Assembly (NCBI GenBank): GCA_026122225.1
Contig: JANEZZ010001866.1
Location: 806,001 to 870,000, forward strand
Length of the DNA: 64,000 bases
Reading direction: 5' to 3'
Origin: Heloderma charlesbogerti
Lineage: Eukaryota; Chordata; Lepidosauria; Squamata; Helodermatidae
Shown here: positions 20,129-28,999 of the stretch, one piece after another
How positions within the stretch are numbered: the stretch's first letter is position 1
How the letters are laid out: every line of letters begins with the position of its first letter
Notes under the pieces: model-generated
The model's database searches: none
What the model was told of the DNA's origin: nothing
What the model saw: only the letters and a program-made list of their open reading frames with translations
Position numbers and translations under genes: made by a program

Positions 20129-22408
20129 TCAGTCGTTCAGTCGTGTCCGACTCTTCGTGACCCCATGGACCACAGCACACAAGGCCTTCCTGTCCTGCGC
20201 TCTCTCCCGGAGCGTGCACAAGTCCATATTCATTGCATCGGTGATGCTATCTAGCCATCTCATCCTCTGTCGTCCCCTTCTCCTTTTGCTTTCTGTCTTT
20301 CCCAGCATCAGGGTCTTTTCCAGAGAGTTTTCTCTTCGCATTAGGTGGCCAAAATATTTGAGCTTCAGCTTCAGTATCTGTCCTTCCAATGAGCACTCAG
20401 GGTTGATTTCCTTGAGGATGGACTGATTTGACCTCCTTGCAGTCCAGGGGACTCGTAAGAGTCTTCTCCAGCACCACAGTTCGAAAGCATCAATTCTTCG
20501 GCGCTCAGCCTTCCTTATAGTCCAGCTCTCACAGCCATACATTACTACTGGGAAAACCATAGCTTTGATTAGACGGACCTTTGTCGGCAAGGTGATGTCT
20601 CTGCTTCTTACTATGCTGTCTAGGTTGGCCATAGCTTTCCTCCCAAGGAGCAAGCGTCTTTTAATTTCATGGCTACAGTCACCGTCTGCGGTGATCTTGG
20701 AGCCCAAGAAAGTAAAATCTGTCACTGCTTCCATTTCTTCCCCTTCTATATGCCAGGACGTGATGGGGCCAGATGCCATGATCTTCGTTTCTTTAATGTT
20801 GAGTTTCAAACCAGCTTTTGCACTCTCCTCTTTCACCCTCAACAAGAGGCTCTTGAGATCCTCTTCGCTTTCTGCCATTAGGGTGGTATCGTCTGCATAT
20901 CGGAGGTTGTTGATAATTCTCCCGGCAATCTTAATTCCGACCTGTGATTCATCCAACCCGGCATTTCTCATGATGTACTCTGCATATAAGTTAAATAAGC
21001 AGGGTGACAATATGCAGCGTTGTCGTACTCCTTTTCCAATTTTGAACCACTCGGTTGTTCCATGTCTGGTTCTTACTGTTGCTTCTTGACCCTCGTACAG
21101 GTTTCTCAGGAGACAGGTAAGGTGGTCTGGTACTCCCATCACTTTAAGAATTTGCCACAGTTTGTTGTGATCCACACAATCAAAGGCTTTAGCGTAGTCA
21201 ATGAAGCAGAAATATATGTTTTTCTGGAATTCTCTTGCTTTCTCCATGATCCAGCGAACGTTGGCGATTTGATCTCTAGTTCCTCTGCCTCTTCGAAACC
21301 CAGCTTGTACTTCCGGTAGTTCTCTGTTCACATACTGCTGAAGCCTAGCTTGTAGGATTTTGAGCATCACCTTGCTGGCATGTGAAATGAGCGCAATTGT
21401 GCGGTAGTTTGAACACTCTTTGGCGTTGCCCTTCTTTGGAATTGGAATGTAAACTGACCTTTTCCAGTCTTGCGGCCATTGCTGAGTGTTCCAAATTTGT
21501 TGGCATATTGAATGCATCACTTTAACAGCATCATCTTTTAGGATCTTAAATAGCTCAGCTGGAATACTGTCATCTCCGCTAGCTTTGTTGTTACTAATGC
21601 TTCCTAAGGCCCACTTGACTTCACTCTCGAGGATGTCCGGCTCAAGTTCAGTGACCGCACTATCATGGCTATCAGGGACATTCAGATCTTTCCTGTATAG
21701 TTCTTCTGTGTATTCTTTCCACCTCTTCTTAATCTCAACTGCTTCTGTTAGGTCCCTGCCTTCTTCGTCCTTTATCATGCCTGTCTTTGCACAAAACGTT
21801 CCCTTGAGATCTCCAATTTTCTTGAAGAGATCTCTAGTCTTTCCCATTCTGTTGTTTTCCTCGATTTCTTTGCATTGTTCATTTAAGAAGGCCTTCTTGT
21901 CTCTCCTTGCTATTATCTGGAACTCTGCATTCAGTTGGATATTTCTTCCCCTTTCTCTCTTGCTTTTCGCTTCCCTTCTTTCCTCAGCTACTTGTAAAGC
22001 CTCATCAGACAGCCACTTGGCTTTCTTGCATTTCTTTTTCTTGGGGATGGATTGAGTTGCTGCCTCCTGAACAATGTTACGGACCTCCGTCCATAGTTCC
22101 TCAGGCACTCTGTCTATCAGGTCTAATCCCTGAAATCTATTCCTCACCTCCACTGTGTATTCATAAGGGATATGACTGAGGTCATACCTGAATTGTTTAG
22201 TGGTTTTCCCTACGTTCTTCAATTTAAGCTGAAATTTTGCAACAAGAAGCTCATGATCTGAGCCACAGTCAGCTCCAGGTCTTGTTTTGACTGACTGTAT
22301 AGAGCTTCTCCATCTTTTGATATTGACCATCTGGTGATGTCCGTGTAGAGTCGCCTCTTGTGCTGTTGGAAAAGAGTGTTTGCTATGATCAGCGTGTTGT
22401 CTTGGCAA
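20129..22408 (-). pseudogene. BovB SDH motif plus reverse transcriptase frame (copy 2)
   Basis: A 759-codon frame begins inside the endonuclease (the first ~50 codons are out-of-register sequence). It contains GSDHELLV, the end of the endonuclease, a Lys-rich linker, then RT with FCFIDYAKAFDCVDH (first catalytic Asp), GVRQRCILSP and YADDTT, and the BovB C-terminal region ending KSRTRLND. The second motif has Arg where copies 1 and 3 have Gly (GVRQGCILSP), a change at a conserved RT position likely to harm activity. It is the longest open frame in the window apart from CpG-island artefacts. Confidence 0.9.
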
Positions 22409-23241
22409 AACTCGATTAGCTTTTGTCCTGCTTCATTTTGTACACCAAGGCCATGCTTGCCTGTTATCCCGGTGATTTCTTTACTTCCTACTTTAGCATT
22501 CCAATCCCCTATGATGAAGAGGACATCTTTTTTTGGTGTTAGTTCTAGAAGGTGTTGTAGGTCTTCATAGAACCGATCAACCTCAGCTTCTTCGGCATCA
22601 GTGGTTGGGGCATAGACTTGAATTACTGTGATGTTGAATAGTTTGCTTTGGATTCGTACTGAGATCATTCTATCATTTTTAAGATTGTACCCCAGTACTG
22701 CTTTTCCCACCCTTTTGTTGACTATGAGTGCTACTCCATTTCTTCTAAGGGATTGTTGCCCACAGTAGTAGATATGATGGTCACCTGAATTAAATTCGCC
22801 CATGCCTGTCCATTTTAGTTCGCTGATTCCCAAGATGTCGATGTTCAATCTTGCCATCTCATGTTTGACCACCTCCAGCTTACCTTGATTCATTGATCTT
22901 ACATTCCAGGTTCCTAAACAATATTGTTCTTTACAGCATCGGATTTTCTTTTCACCACCAGACACATCCACAGCTGAGTGTCCTTTTGGCTTTGGCCCAG
23001 CCGCTTCACTCTTTCTGGCGCTACTTGGAAATTCCCTCTGCTCTTCCCCAGTAGTATATTGGACACCTTCCGACCTGAGGGTCTCATCTTCCGGCGTCAT
23101 CTCTTTTAGCCTTGTGATACGTTCCATGGGGTTTTTTTGGCAAGGATACTGGAGTGGGTTGCCATTTCCTTCTCCAGTGGACCAGATTTTGTCAGAACTC
23201 TCTGCCATGACCTGTCCGTCTTGGGTGGCCCTGCACGGCAT
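22219..23241 (-). pseudogene. BovB endonuclease-domain frame (copy 2)
   Basis: The frame starts at a real ATG at 23,241 (MPCRATQDGQVMAESSDK) and contains the apurinic-type endonuclease domain: CLGTWNVRSMNQGKLEVV at about residue 105, MARLNIDILGISELKW, and GDWNAKVG near residue 246. It then runs out of frame. Relative to copy 3, two deletions (29 bp and 2 bp, near 22,310-22,345) shift the frame before the catalytic SDH motif. The protein is therefore split from its RT half. Otherwise the frame is undamaged for about 300 codons. Confidence 0.88.
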
Positions 23242-23537
23242 AGCTTATGGCTTCACTGAGTTACGCAAGCCCCTTCGTCACAACAAGGCAGTGATCCATG
23301 AAGGGGAACATCCATGGGGTAGAGCAAAAGTTCCCCAGCACCACCTTCTGAGACCACTCCTCCAGAAAGGACTGGAACCACTTTAAAACTGTGCCTCCCA
23401 AGCCCAGTCCAGATAAACGATCCAGAAGAATACCACCGTCAATGGTATTGAAAGTTGCTAAGAGGTCCAGAAGAACCAACAGGGTTGCAGTCTGCACTAG
23501 GACTTATTTCTGAGAAAGCATGCATACTGGTTTACTG

Positions 23538-24000
23538 CAGGGGTGGGGAGGACTTGGGGCCCTGCAGATGTTTTGGCCTACACCTCCACTAGGCCAAGTA
23601 CTTGAAAGGTTGCCACAGAGAGGAAGGCCAGGATCTCTTCTCCATCATCCCAGAGTGCAGGACACGGAATCATGGGCTCAAGTGACAGGAAGCCAGATTC
23701 CGGCTAGATATCAGGAGAAACGTCCAGACTGTCAGAGCAATATGACAATGGAAGCCATTCCCTAGGGAGGCGGTGGGCTCTCCCACACTGGAGGCCTTCA
23801 AGACGAGGCTGGACAGCCATCTATCAGGGATGCTTTGACTTGGATTCCTGCACTGAGCAGGGGGTTGGTCTCGATGGTCTTATAGGCCCCTTCCAACTCT
23901 GCTATTCTATGATTCTAGGCCTAGCCAACAGAGCCAATGGTGAGGGATGGTGGGAGTGGTAGGGTAAAACATCTGGAGTGCCCCAAGTTGCCCACCCCTG
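23538..24000. mobile_element. hAT-like MITE interrupted by a CR1 insertion
   Basis: Termini 'caggggtggggaggac' and 'gttgcccacccctg' are flanked by gtttactg (23,530-23,537) and gtttactt (24,001-24,008), matching at 7 of 8. Without the CR1 and its duplicated target the element is about 137 bp, the same size as the intact relatives at 10.7 and 14.1 kb. Confidence 0.82.
23596..23914 (+). mobile_element. CR1 LINE 3' end inserted in a MITE
   Basis: Plus-strand CR1 3' portion from [18 protein letters not shown] coding sequence to the ATTCTATGATTCT tail. The 7-bp repeats ctaggcc at 23,589-23,595 and 23,915-23,921 flank it. CR1 is often described as making little or no target duplication, so this pair is a useful observation. 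Confidence 0.85.
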
Positions 24001-24009
24001 GTTTACTTT

Positions 24010-24230
24010 TGTATAGGTATTTATTTGTTTATAAAGACACAGGAAGCTGCCTTTTTCTTCTTCCCTCCCCATGCCTTTTTCCTTTTGTGTCATGTCTTTT
24101 TAAATTGAAGGCAGGTGGGCAGGGACTATTAATTGTTTGCAAGCCCCTCTAGGAGCTTTTTTTTTTTTTTTGCTAAGCAGCATAATAAATACTTTAAATA
24201 AATACATAAAATAAATAGTCAGGCCATGGA
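24010..24230 (+). mobile_element. Reptile repeat 3' tail
   Basis: The order 'aggcaggtgggcagggacta', a segment with 'ctaggagcttttttttt', then 'ataaatactttaaataaata' matches the tail at 25,560-25,695. It is the 3' end of a LINE or LINE-mobilised SINE; the class is uncertain. Confidence 0.5.
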
Positions 24231-24390
24231 TACATCTTGCCCAGTATTGTCGACACTGAATGGCTGCAGTGGCTCTCCAGGGTTTCAGGCAGGATTCTTT
24301 CCCAGCCCTACCTGGAGGTGCTGCTGGGGATCAAACCCAGGACCTACTGCATACAAAGCAGCTGTGCCACCACTTAGCCACGCTGTATCA
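24231..24390 (-). mobile_element. tRNA-derived SINE (type 1)
   Basis: On the minus strand a box A/B-containing head ('gtggcacagctgctttgtat', then 'gggtttgatcccc') is followed by the body with 'ccctggagagccactgcagc'. Diverged copy. Confidence 0.65.
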
Positions 24391-24709
24391 TTTTAAGCAG
24401 ACCTCCCAATGTGTTTTCCATAGAAATCTAAAACGGTGATCCACCATAAACATGAACAGGGTTGCACTGTTTATTGTTTGTGAATCACCCTAGAAAATAC
24501 TTATTGAGGGGCTTTATATTACACCATCATCCTTCACACATTGACTCAGAAGTGCGTCCTCTTTGTTCGATGGGACTTACTGTGAAATCTGATGCCTCAG
24601 TTATGCTGGGGGTGGGGGAGATGCTACTGGTGAAACAGCCGCCATATCCTATATCCATGCAGCCCGGGAGGGGAAGGAAAAATACACAGAAAATCAGAAA
24701 ATTATGGCT

Positions 24710-24780
24710 GCCTGGGAAGGATGTGAGTTGCAGTCCAACACGCCTGGAGGACACCAGGATGGGGAAGGCTGAACAGCTCA
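24710..24780. mobile_element. hAT-like MITE, one arm
   Basis: 'gtgagttgcagtccaacac' with 'accaggatggggaaggctg' is the right arm of the ~135-bp family. Confidence 0.5.
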
Positions 24781-24829
24781 GCTGAAGAAGAGGGAAGCCC
24801 CGCCCCTTTAAGTCCACTCAGGCCAGTGG

Positions 24830-24970
24830 CCTCTGCTGTAACTGGCAGTGGCTCACAGGATCCCAGCCAAGGGTCTTTCCCGGCCCTGGCTGCTCCCTGA
24901 GATCTGTCTGAAGGCATCCGAGGCCTTCTGCATGCAAGGTATGCGCTGTTCTACCAAGCTGTGTCCCCTC
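24830..24970 (-). mobile_element. Diverged SINE (type 1)
   Basis: The head-like 'ccttctgcatgcaaggtatg' at 24,927 and the body with 'ggcagtggctcacagg' follow the family order in reverse orientation. A weak match. Confidence 0.4.
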
Positions 24971-24984
24971 CCCAGAATCTATGC

Positions 24985-25500
24985 CCAAACTGCCTTATAC
25001 AGAGTCAGGCTACAGATCCACCTAGCCTAGTATGAAGGAGATAAGAAGAGCCGTGCTAGATCAGACCCAAGAGGGCCTCTCAGGGTTGGCCCAATGCATG
25101 TTGCTGCCTGAGGCAAAGTACAAGATGATGCCCCTTCAATTCCATCTATGAAAGCTGACTGGCTGGCAGTGGACTCGTCCTTCAACACTGCCGATGGGAC
25201 TGCATCCTCCCTTGCCCCTGAAGGCAGCAGGCTAGCTTGGGTGCAAGGCAGGCTGCGTGGCACGCACACCGCTCTCTTCTCCAACACCTTGCTGCTGCCT
25301 CCTAGTACCCGACGCCTGAAGCAACTGCCTCACTTTGCCTAATGGCAGGGCTGGCCCTGGGGCCCCTCTAGTCCAGCACTCCATTGCCACAGGGGCCAGC
25401 CAGATGTGCCCACGGGAAGCCCACAAGCAGGACAGGAGCACAACAGCAGCACCCTCCCACTCGTGTTTCCCACCAACTGGTGCACAGAGGCATATTCCAC
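24985..25500 (-). mobile_element. CR1-group repeat (type B) interrupted by a hAT-like element
   Basis: A short SINE piece (24,985-25,030) is followed by 'gagccgtgctagatcagacc', then after the insertion by 'ctagtccagcactccattgc' and 'gggaagcccacaagcaggac'. That order is seen uninterrupted at 34.14-34.25 kb. Confidence 0.6.
25081..25359. mobile_element. hAT-like non-autonomous element (CAGGGYYGGCCC termini)
   Basis: It begins 'cagggttggcccaatgcatg' and ends 'aatggcagggctggccctg', so the ends are inverted repeats. Left flank gggcctct (25,073-25,080) and right flank gggcccctct (25,360-25,369) differ by a two-base insertion. The inserted position lies inside the type B CR1 repeat. Confidence 0.65.
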
Positions 25501-25695
25501 CACCCTGCCAAAAGTCTCCTTAATTCCGCCCCCCTCTTCCCTCCCCTTCCCTCTTACCTCATGTGTTGTGTCTTTTTTAGATTATAAGCCTGCAGGCAGG
25601 GACTGCCTTACCTACTGATTGCATGTAAGTCACTCTGGGAGCCTTTTTTGGCTGAAGAACAATAGAAAAATACTTTAAATAAATAAAATAAACAT
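25500..25695 (+). mobile_element. Reptile repeat 3' tail
   Basis: 'tttttagattataagcctgc', 'ctgggagccttttttggctg' and 'atactttaaataaataaa' repeat the order of the tail at 24.0-24.2 kb. Confidence 0.55.
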
Positions 25696-26269
25696 TGCTT
25701 ACTCTGACTGGGAGCAGCTCGCCAGGTCTCCGGCTCAAAGAGGCATGCAACACAGCTGCCTCCCCCTCTGAGCTGTGGAGAACCGGTGCACCAGCTCCTT
25801 CAGTGCTCAGGCCAGGTTGGCCATTAAGGGGACAACAGGGAAACACAGCCCTTTCCTTGATGCCGGGCTCAGGTTGGGAGGTTTCTCCAGGGACTTCCCT
25901 CGAAAGCTTCCACCAGTCATCCCGCCACAGGGCTCAAACCAGAACAGTTTCAGTGCCCCCGGCCCCTGGCTGCTCTTCCCCCAAGATCTTCTCGCCCCAG
26001 ATAATATCCCTCCTCTCCTGTCCTCCTCTCCAGCCTTAGAACCTTCACTTGCGCCTGTCCCTTCTGCTTCTGCCCAGAGGAATGCACCGACAGCAGACTG
26101 GAAAAGTAAGAGTCTAAGAGGAACCCCCTTAGGCTCTCCTTTTCTGCTTTCCCGTTAAATCTCCATCCCATGGATGGTGTCTGTGTGACACTCTCTAGCA
26201 TCAGTAATTTCTTAACAAGTGCAGGAAAACCCTGCATCCTGTCTTGATACAAATATGGGCAGTGTTGGT

Positions 26270-26600
26270 ATTCAAAATGTCAGTCTCCCTCTCCTTCTCC
26301 CTCTTAATGACTGGTCTGCAGACCTGGAGTGATTTCCTTGGAATTAAAAACCAGGGGGCATGTCTCCTCCGGCTGCAATGCATTCAGAACCCTATCAGCT
26401 CTGGCTCCCTTTTGTACAAAGTTATTGACTTATCAAGGTTAAAATACATTCAGTGCAGCCCAAGGAAACAGGGATAACTTGGCATTATGCTGTCATCCAA
26501 AGATCTGTTTTCATGGCAACAGGCCTCCTTTTCTGCACATTAAATGGTTGAGTTGTGCAAAGTTCAGACATTACATAAGCAGAGACAACAACAACAAAAA
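26270..26600. promoter_or_regulatory. Candidate conserved non-coding element
   Basis: Repeat-free, with 'tcttaatgactggtc', 'ggaattaaaaaccag', 'acaaagttattgacttatc', 'atgctgtcatcc' and 'tttcatggcaacaggc' (an X-box-like half). Only composition and motif density support this. Confidence 0.3.
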
Positions 26601-28795
26601 TCAATGGGCGCATAGGCATGGAAAAAGGAGATAGCATTGATTCACTTGGCCATCAATATGTGGGGATCATTGCTTCTTGCCCTCCGCAAAACCCTCCCCA
26701 TAGTGGCAGAGGAAACAATAGGCTGAAGGACATGCCAGGAGGAGTAAACATGTCTCCACATCACCACCTCCCCATCCAGCAGTCGGATTTTAATTAATAG
26801 CAGCTCCTTCCCCACCACTGTGGCTGGACAGGATTCATGAATCTTCTTGATATTTTAAACATTTCACAGAGACACACAAACCTTCTCCCTGCTTGCAAGC
26901 ACAATGTGCCCACAAGGGAATGACTTGCTGTTTATAAAACCTTATAACTTCTAAACCCATCATGCAATTCCACAATGAACTAAGCATGGGCACACAAGAA
27001 CACCACAAGTTTTTCACTGAAGTGAGCAACTTACAATGTTGACAAAATTAAGGCAGTGTGAAAGGAAAATGGCCTCACATGTGGAAAGACATACACAGTT
27101 TCTGCAGAAATCTACAGTCTGGGCCTGGAAAACAAGTTCTGGTCGAACATCACACATCACTTCTAAACTTTTTCAGAATTTCTCTGTGGGAGTATTTTCC
27201 GAGCTGGCCATTGTGTTTTGGACTGAGCATGGGGCTAAAGGAAATTTGGCTCTGCTCAGTCTTAAAACCTCCTCCCCAACATGAGCGGCAACACAAACCT
27301 TGGCAAAGTACACACACACACACACACACACACGATGCAGCCAAATTGGGGAGAGTTGCTGTGGTGCAGAAATGGAGAAGACTGCCCAAGGTGAGTTAAA
27401 GAGCTTCATAATTCATAATCTTTGGTTGAGCTTCATAACTGGAGTGGGGGATCCTGGGGATTTGGTCAATGTTTGGGGCCAGTTTTGGGAAGCATCTGGG
27501 AGGTTATAGAGGAGTCCCATCCCTGGTGTGTGCATTTTGTAATTCCACAGTAGAAATTGCTGCCTAGGTGGTGGAACCTTGTCAGGCTGGCATCTTTTAG
27601 GATGGATCTCTGGGACACGTGTAGGAAGCATATGACACCTGGGTTTCTCAACTCCACACATGCCAACATCCCTTACCTGCACATCATTCTGTGGGAAACA
27701 AAACAATACATTTTGTGTTGGCACTACCCTTATGGGTTAGCAGAGATGAGGTTCTCAAAGCCCAACATTGCAGCAGCCCCTATCAGTTTGCTTCCCATGT
27801 CGGTGATGAGAAGAACGATGCCTCCTGCTATTGAGCCTCTCTTGTGACGTGCTAGAAATTGCTGCACACTCAGATTGTGCTCCTGGCTTCTTGAGGGCAG
27901 GCATAGAAAAATATGACCGCTGCTTTCCCCAAAGCCTTACATGCTGGCATCCCCTTCCGGCATGGTCTGCGGGCCCCTTTGCTCCAACCTCTGACTGTCT
28001 GAAAGCTGTGCCACATTCCACCCACAGAACGCACTCCATTAAAAGCAGCATCATGAAAGGGGATTTCCACTTAGCCACACAAGGCATGATGGCAGAGCAA
28101 TTTTTTATCTGATGCTAGCAATGTGCATGGCCCTTTACAGACGTTCATGTGCAGAAAAGAGAGATGCATGCGCAGTGGGGCTCATAAGGTAAATGTTAGG
28201 AATGTGGGGATTGGGAGACAACAAGAAGATATGAGGGGATGGGCAGGAAAGGGCGGTAACTCCTGGGAGCTCCCCCGTATTCTCCCATCCTTCCTCTCCA
28301 TTCTTGGCTTCAGGTGCCTCCCTCTCCCCTCCCTGTGTTGTCACTTCCCCTGTGTCCAGATCCGTAGTGATCTCTGTTGCCACAAGGCAGCAATGGCCCA
28401 AACAAGATGGTGGGAAGCCAGCAGCACAGGCCTGCCTGAGCCAGCTTGGTTCTGGAGCGAGGGCAGGACCCTGGGTCAGACCAAGGGTGCTGGGTCAGAG
28501 GTCAAGGACAAGAGTTTCAGGATGGCAAGCAATAGTCCTGCAGCTGAGAGCAGGAGAAGGATGAGTTGCCTCAGCGCTGGCTTGTGGCCTCTGCCAGAGT
28601 CCTCTCATCCAGCCTGGAGGATCTGGACTGAACCTGCCTTCTAAGGCAGCTGCTTTGCCATGTAAAGGGCCAGAACCCTTTGGTGTCACTCCTTCTGGGT
28701 GGCAGGGCTTGGGACTGTGGGACTCAGGCTGTGGACACTTGGTAGGGCTTTCTTGATCCTCGGAGGAATTGCTGTTCCCTTCCCAAGAGTCACAG
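26600..28795. other. Unassigned stretch with a CA microsatellite
   Basis: No gene or repeat family was recognised. (CA)n at 27,309-27,334. A TTTTAATTAATAG homeodomain-like site near 26,787. Short frames on both strands have no domain. Confidence 0.35.
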
Positions 28796-28985
28796 GAACA
28801 CCGGAAGCTGCCTTAGACAGAGTCAGACCCTTGGTCCACCTAGCCCAGGACTGTCAACACAGACTGGCAGTGGCAGCTCTCCAGGGTTTCCGGCAGGCAT
28901 TGTTCCAGCCCTACCTGGAGATGCCGGGGATCGAACCTAGGACCTTCTGCATGCAAAGCGGGGGCTCTGCTATGGCTCCTCCCTG
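28796..28985 (-). mobile_element. tRNA-derived SINE (type 1), nearly complete
   Basis: On the minus strand: the head with 'gcatgcagaaggtcctaggt' and the box B-like 'ggttcgatccccgg', then the body with 'gctgccactgccagtctgtg' and the end 'aaggcagcttccggtgttcc'. The head's first bases are damaged. Confidence 0.75.
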
Positions 28986-28999
28986 CCCATCAGCAAAGG

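Larger units (their letters stand above)
20120..23306 (-). mobile_element. RTE-BovB LINE copy 2, full-length, inserted in L2
   Basis: This ~3.19-kb minus-strand BovB runs from the 5' end ('ccccttcatggatcactgcc' on its own strand) to the TTG-rich 3' end at 20,120. Flanks aacagccat (20,111-20,119) and aacatccat (23,307-23,315) match at 8 of 9 bases and are taken as the target-site duplication. The endpoints agree with copy 3. It lies in the same orientation as its L2 host. Confidence 0.92.
18500..23500 (-). mobile_element. L2-like LINE, host of two later insertions
   Basis: The minus-strand L2 is in three pieces. 23,500-23,307 holds the RT segment TLLVLLDLLATFNTIDGGILLDRL. 20,119-19,213 holds the GVP block, NDTQLYLSFPG and the LVQN..LHWL C-terminal region. 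18,703-18,500 holds the 3' UTR. When the two insertions and one copy of each duplication are set aside, the protein frame continues directly from CSTPW to LLACGVP, so the pieces were once contiguous. Stops, including one inside the GVPxGS motif, show it is dead. The 5' end is truncated at about 23,500. The 3' end abuts the CpG island. Confidence 0.88.

Noticed and set aside
20565..21089. 174-codon plus-strand frames repeated at 7165, 20,565 and 45,596
   Set aside because: They are antisense shadows of the BovB reverse transcriptase; their similarity to each other only reflects the three BovB copies.
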